This document shows, piece after piece, positions 13,824-17,178 of a stretch of DNA of 17,178 nt. Source of the stretch: Pleionea sp041591085. Lineage in GTDB: Bacteria > Pseudomonadota > Gammaproteobacteria > Enterobacterales > Kangiellaceae. The stretch spans positions 1-17,178 of the forward strand of contig JBFHSP010000045.1 of NCBI GenBank assembly GCA_041591085.1, given 5' to 3'. The translations under genes were made by a program, and so were the position numbers. Position 1 is the stretch's first letter. The number at the start of each line of letters is the position of its first letter. The notes below the pieces were generated by a model. That model saw nothing but the letters and a program-made list of their open reading frames with translations. It made no database searches and had not been told where the DNA came from.

Positions 13824-15734
13824 TTAAACGTTTGAGGGCAGAGGATCATTTGGCAGAGAGTTGTTAGACTCAGCTTCTTCTTGCTTGAGTGCTTCAGCTC
13901 GCTTTTGTTCTAATTTTTCTTGTTCTTTTTGTCGCTGTCTTTCCGCTGCACCTTCTGCGGTGATCAATGCAACAATTTGCCAATCGGTTTTTGGGGTGAA
14001 TTTTGATTCAGTAGTGAACCAGTGTGGAAGACCGCTCGGATCAATAGCACAAAGAGGTAGAGCATGTTCACCCCAAGTTTCACGGTAATCTTCCATAGTG
14101 AAGGAGTCAGATATGCCGGTCGTTTTAATCGTGGCGCCTTTCGCAATCATACTGGCAAGTTTTCCGTAGGTAATACCTTCACCAAACAAGCCCAGTTTTT
14201 TAGTATAGCTTTCAGACACCTTGTGGGTTGCACGCGCATCAGTTTCGTTTAGGGTCAAACCAACTACGGATCCTTTGCCCATAGTGTTTTCGAAGTGATA
14301 AGTGATCAGAGGATTTATCTGCTTATAAGGTGACATAACAAGCACTTTGCCCATGCCTGATAAATCTAATGTTCGATAAGCATGTTCAGAAATAGGATTG
14401 CCATAATAAACCGGAATGTTCTCCATACGTGCTTCACGAATCGAGGCCCAGTTAGTGTCTGCTATGCGTACTTGAATATTTCGGTTCATTAGTTCAAGCG
14501 CCAGCATCCGCGATAAGGAACTTGCACCAAAAATAAATACGCCATGAGGCTCTGGACTTCGAACACCTAACCATTCCGCAACTTTCACCGAAGTTAAGCT
14601 TTGTAAAACCACGGTGGTGATGATCACCAAAAATACCATAGGAACAATAAGTTCAGCATTTTGGTAATTGAGAGCTTCGAGTTTAATTGCGAATAAAGCA
14701 GAAACTGCAGCCGCAACTATACCGCGCGGCGCAATCCAACTTAGCAAACCAATTTCATTCCAGTTAAGCGGGGTTCCGATAGATGATATAAGCACACTGA
14801 GTGGGCGCGCTAAGAAGATGATAGCGAGCAACACTAATATGGCTCCCCAACCCACATGAAGAATGCTATTAAAGTCGAGTCTGGCAGCCAGTAAAATAAA
14901 CAGGGCAGAAATTAATAATACGCTCAAGGTTTCTTTAAATTCTAAAATATCATCGACTTCCACATCTTTCATATTCGCAAGCCACATTCCCATAACCGTA
15001 ACGGTTAATAAGCCCGACTCATGTGCGATAGCATTAGAGAAGGCAAAGGCGGCTAACATTAAAGTCAGTACTGCGGTGTTTCTTAAATAATGGGGGACCC
15101 AATTATTTTTGAGCATTAAGCCTAAGCCGTGACCTAGTAAACCGCCCAAGATTCCACCGACGGCTAAAGTTAAGCCAAAGGTTTGCAAGGTATGTAAAAG
15201 CGCGTCTTGCGAAGAGATAATGTACTCGTAAACAAGAACCGCAAGCAGGGCTCCAATTGGGTCAATTATGATGCCTTCCCAACGTAAAATGTTGGATACA
15301 CTGGCGCTTGGGCGAACTGAACGCAGCATTGGCACGATAACGGTAGGGCCAGTAACAGTGACAATCGCACCGAATAAAAAAGCCATTTGCCAACTGATCC
15401 CTAACGCAAAGTGGGCAACAGGGGTGACAACAAACCAAGTCACCAAAGCGCCTACAGTACACAGATTACGTACCATCGAACCATGACCAGCCACATCTTC
15501 AAATTTTAAGGTGAGAGCGCCTTCAAATAAGATAATTGCAACCGACAGAGAAACTAGCGGAAACAGTAAATTTCCGAACAAGGCGTCAGGATCAAGCACA
15601 CCAAAAGTGGGCCCCAGTAAAATACCGGCAATTAGCAGCGGCAAAATGGCTGGGAATTTGAATTTATAAGCAAAAAATTGGCAACTGATGGATATCAAAC
15701 CAACTAATACCAGCATGATGACAGGATCGATCAT
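13824..15734 (-). CDS. CPA1-type cation/proton antiporter with C-terminal RCK-like domain
   Basis: A 636-residue membrane protein. Residues about 5-385 form the sodium/proton exchanger domain with 12-13 helices. Transport marks include TGPTVIVP at 128-135 and WEGIIIDPIGA at 152-162 with Glu153 and Asp158, expected near the ion site. Arg337 in WIAPRGIVAAA is also conserved in the family. Residues about 396-545 form a Rossmann RCK/TrkA-N-like domain (HGVFIFGASSLSRMLALEL). Its glycine loop is GASSLS rather than GxGxxG, so nucleotide binding may be altered. The tail, about 595-625, is a glutamate/lysine/arginine-rich helix. It exchanges Na+ or K+ for protons for pH and ion balance; ion choice is not readable. 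ATG at 15734 has AAGG about ten bases upstream. It follows rsmJ by 54 bases. Confidence 0.92.
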   Translation of the reverse strand: MIDPVIMLVLVGLISISCQFFAYKFKFPAILPLLIAGILLGPTFGVLDPDALFGNLLFPLVSLSVAIILFEGALTLKFEDVAGHGSMVRNLCTVGALVTWFVVTPVAHFALGISWQMAFLFGAIVTVTGPTVIVPMLRSVRPSASVSNILRWEGIIIDPIGALLAVLVYEYIISSQDALLHTLQTFGLTLAVGGILGGLLGHGLGLMLKNNWVPHYLRNTAVLTLMLAAFAFSNAIAHESGLLTVTVMGMWLANMKDVEVDDILEFKETLSVLLISALFILLAARLDFNSILHVGWGAILVLLAIIFLARPLSVLISSIGTPLNWNEIGLLSWIAPRGIVAAAVSALFAIKLEALNYQNAELIVPMVFLVIITTVVLQSLTSVKVAEWLGVRSPEPHGVFIFGASSLSRMLALELMNRNIQVRIADTNWASIREARMENIPVYYGNPISEHAYRTLDLSGMGKVLVMSPYKQINPLITYHFENTMGKGSVVGLTLNETDARATHKVSESYTKKLGLFGEGITYGKLASMIAKGATIKTTGISDSFTMEDYRETWGEHALPLCAIDPSGLPHWFTTESKFTPKTDWQIVALITAEGAAERQRQKEQEKLEQKRAEALKQEEAESNNSLPNDPLPSNV

Positions 15735-15788
15735 GAATAATGGGCCTTATTTTTTTTAAGTTTAAAAGTAATAGATCATTACAATTGG

Positions 15789-16511
15789 TTAATTGTAGAC
15801 GTCAAAGCGGTATTTTTTGGTCACAATTTGAAAACTGGGTTTTCTGCCCGCTACAAAAGGTGCTGACTTAGGTCTCTTAACTACTACCCGCTTGGTTGCG
15901 AGCTTGATCGCTGCTTCTAAAAGCTGATCACTATCTAAGTCTTCTCCAGCCAAGGCTTTGAAAATACGCATTTCTTTTTTTACAGCGGCTGATTTGTCTC
16001 GAGTCGGAAACATCGGATCTAAATAGATTACGTCCGGTTTCACTGGTTCATTCCAATGCGACAGTATATCGATACTGTCACCGTGATGAAACGTTAAATC
16101 TGGAGGTGAGGGATCTCTTTGCAAAGCATCTTGAACCAATAAAGCGGTGAGTGGATGGCGTTCGAATGCCCTAACGGTTGCTCCCAAATGGGCCATCAAA
16201 TAAGATTCGCGACCTAATCCGGCCGTCGCATCTATAACAAACAGCGGTGGGTTTTTTAAGCCAATGGCTTTGATCAGCGGTTCGCTTTTACCCCCACCTT
16301 TTTTTAGTCGATAACCAAAGACAGGATCGGCAAAGTCAATGTTAAAAGTGAAGAGTTGGTTTTCAATGCAGCCACAAATCGAGAGCTTATTCTCAACATA
16401 GTCAACAGCCCAATGTTCGTAATCAATTGTAAACTCGTTAGCCGATATTGAAACTTGATCGGCTAATAAGTTCAACACACGAGCTTGTTTTGAAAAAAGA
16501 GTGATTGTCAC
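15789..16511 (-). CDS. rsmJ: 16S rRNA (guanine1516-N2)-methyltransferase RsmJ
   Basis: RsmJ uses SAM to methylate N2 of G1516 in 16S rRNA. The 240-residue protein has the SAM-binding loop DATAGLGRES, the acidic ribose contact in FERHP, and the family-specific block YLDPMFPTRDKSAAVKKEM, where DPMFP fills the role of the N2-methylation motif. The Escherichia coli protein is about 250 residues. The start is GTG at 16511, with AGGTGG nine bases upstream. An in-frame TTG at 16529 would consist of that ribosome-binding site and add six residues. It lies between a small lipoprotein gene and the antiporter gene on the same strand, perhaps in one transcript. Confidence 0.95.
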   Translation of the reverse strand: MTITLFSKQARVLNLLADQVSISANEFTIDYEHWAVDYVENKLSICGCIENQLFTFNIDFADPVFGYRLKKGGGKSEPLIKAIGLKNPPLFVIDATAGLGRESYLMAHLGATVRAFERHPLTALLVQDALQRDPSPPDLTFHHGDSIDILSHWNEPVKPDVIYLDPMFPTRDKSAAVKKEMRIFKALAGEDLDSDQLLEAAIKLATKRVVVKRPKSAPFVAGRKPSFQIVTKKYRFDVYN

Positions 16512-16588
16512 ATGAAAATTCCACCTCAAAAAGCGAAGTGTATTCTACTGTATTTTCAAAAGTGTTTAAGGGTTCAGCTTAAATCGAC

Positions 16589-16819
16589 TTATTTGGGTTG
16601 ATCTTTCCTACCGGCTAAGTAGCGATTGAAATCAAATTCCGCTGAAGAAATACCCTGTGCTGTAAGCTGATTTTTTCGCCACTCTGCAGTAAAACCATAG
16701 CGAGCATCAGACTGGCCAAGGGTGTAAGGATTCACCCTGAGCTCTGAAGGAGACTGAATGGTAGAGCAGCCGGTTAAGCTTAACGTCAAAAGTGCAAACG
16801 CCAGTTTTAATCGAATCAT
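16589..16819 (-). CDS. Small lipoprotein, possibly DUF2799-like
   Basis: A 76-residue predicted lipoprotein. The signal MIRLKLAFALLTLSLTGC ends in the lipobox LTGC with Cys18 as lipidation site, and Ser follows, favouring the outer membrane. The mature peptide has spaced aromatic/glycine repeats (YTLGQSDARYG and later FNRYLAGRKD) reminiscent of DUF2799 proteins, which repeat a Y..G...G pattern; this link is tentative. AAGGAAGGA just before the ATG is a strong ribosome-binding site. A TATACT on the minus strand (16859-16864) could be its -10 box. RsmJ follows after 77 bases. Confidence 0.75.
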   Translation of the reverse strand: MIRLKLAFALLTLSLTGCSTIQSPSELRVNPYTLGQSDARYGFTAEWRKNQLTAQGISSAEFDFNRYLAGRKDQPK

Positions 16820-16933
16820 GAATTCCTTCCTTTAAACAACCATCACTTTGTTGAGATAAGTATAGTTGAGAAAACTGATTTATCTTGGTTTGGTTCTTTT
16901 ATTTAGTTTTAAGATTTAAATGCTGTTTTTGTG

Positions 16934-16963
16934 TTGACATACCAACTGGTCTGTTTTTATACT
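16934..16963 (+). promoter_or_regulatory. Sigma-70-type promoter for the last gene
   Basis: TTGACA (16934-16939) and TATACT (16958-16963) are separated by 18 bases. Transcription would begin near 16970, giving a leader of about 110 bases before ATG 17083. Confidence 0.78.
16937..16954. promoter_or_regulatory. Operator-like palindrome between -35 and -10
   Basis: ACATACCAACTGGTCTGT is an 18-base imperfect palindrome (seven of nine positions match between arms, core ACCA..TGGT). It fills most of the promoter spacer and overlaps the end of the -35 box. Its form and position fit a TetR-type repressor, a class that often controls efflux genes. No regulator gene is in this window. Confidence 0.55.
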
Positions 16964-17041
16964 CTCGCTGTCCTTGATTGAGCTTAGTTGACGATTTGTA
17001 GCTTTGCTCAAAAAATAAGGTTTCCAGTCTAAAGCCAGTCC

Positions 17042-17065
17042 AGCCCTTTGTACTAAGGGCTTTTT
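17042..17065 (+). terminator. Terminator-like hairpin in the leader of the last gene
   Basis: AGCCCTT (17042-17048) pairs perfectly with AAGGGCT (17055-17061) around a six-base loop and is followed by TTTT. It ends three bases before the ribosome-binding site CAGGAG (17068-17073). Because it lies downstream of the predicted promoter and upstream of the coding start, it could act as an attenuator. AAAGCC at 17031-17036 could pair with GGCTTT at 17058-17063 as a weak alternative fold. Confidence 0.6.
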
Positions 17066-17082
17066 CTCAGGAGATTGAGGGA

Positions 17083-17178
17083 ATGACCGAAAATCATCCG
17101 ACACCTAAAAACGGTGTTATTCGTTATGCAGAATGGGTACTTCGTTGGCGTTGGCCCGTAATTCTTTTCACGATAGTA
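17083..17178 (+). CDS. N-terminus of an RND/MMPL-type membrane protein (runs off the right edge)
   Basis: The frame from ATG at 17083 is open to the last base (32 codons): MTENHPTPKNGVIRYAEWVL followed by RWRWPVILFTIV. A short polar start, then a W-x-W-basic stretch leading into the first hydrophobic helix, is typical of RND-superfamily MMPL-type exporters (the YP..VL..RW.. pattern). Only the start of the first helix is present, so the assignment is tentative. CAGGAG nine bases upstream is a strong ribosome-binding site. A promoter, an operator-like palindrome and a leader hairpin precede it, which suggests inducible expression. Confidence 0.6.
   Translation, partial: MTENHPTPKNGVIRYAEWVLRWRWPVILFTIV

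Noticed and set aside
16916..17104. A 62-codon minus-strand frame across the last intergenic region
   Set aside because: It covers the promoter, operator-like palindrome and leader of the RND/MMPL-type gene, has no ribosome-binding site or motif, and is best explained as chance.

Overview
The window looks like chromosomal DNA of a marine-type gammaproteobacterium. The evidence is RsmJ, TusA, a DUF1285 protein, a DUF2959 lipoprotein, an Escherichia coli-like bacterioferritin/Bfd pair and a Fur-type operator. Base composition is moderate to AT-rich, and several genes use TTG or GTG starts. I cannot fix the genus; a Kangiella-like or Alteromonadales-like background is only a guess. I saw no rRNA, tRNA, insertion sequence, phage gene or CRISPR array.

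Layout. 1-368 (-): the N-terminus of a PLP-dependent serine/threonine dehydratase-type enzyme that runs off the left edge. 499-2908 (+): an AT-rich gene for an exported TPR/ankyrin-repeat protein, then a membrane hydrolase of the alkaline ceramidase (CREST) type. A widespread-type dispersed repeat lies in the convergent gap at 2949-2985. 3002-5908 (-): a compact cluster read bacterioferritin, secreted SRPBCC protein, orphan GspF/PilC-like membrane protein, radical SAM/SPASM protein. 6144-6575 (+): a small membrane protein. 6676-6866 (-): a decayed second copy of bacterioferritin-associated ferredoxin (bfd). 6943-8930 (+): a promoter, a structured leader, a cysteine-rich lipoprotein, a secreted subtilisin-family protease and a strong terminator. 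9219-9410 (-): intact bfd under a Fur-type operator. 9497-10610 (-): three genes coupled by ATGA overlaps (DUF1285, two-helix membrane protein, VOC protein). 10707-12972 (-): TusA, a Spy/CpxP-like periplasmic protein and a sodium:solute symporter. 13130-13818 (+): a DUF2959 lipoprotein and its terminator. 13824-16819 (-): a small lipoprotein, RsmJ and a CPA1-type cation/proton antiporter with an RCK-like domain. 17083-end (+): the first 32 residues of an apparent RND/MMPL-type membrane protein, preceded by a strong promoter, an operator-like palindrome and a terminator-like leader hairpin.

How the genes work together. Bacterioferritin stores iron and Bfd donates electrons to release it, so the bfr cluster and the Fur-controlled bfd form one iron-homeostasis theme split across about 3.5 kb. 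The interval between the broken and intact bfd copies holds the lipoprotein-protease pair, which suggests a duplication or insertion at this point. The remaining genes are mostly ion and solute transport, envelope lipoproteins and RNA modification (TusA, RsmJ).

The points most worth a second look are the bfd duplication and decay, the overlapping Fur sites, the regulated leader of the last gene, the unrecognised cysteine-rich lipoprotein paired with the protease, and the orphan GspF-radical SAM pair. I did not find a clearly new multi-gene system.
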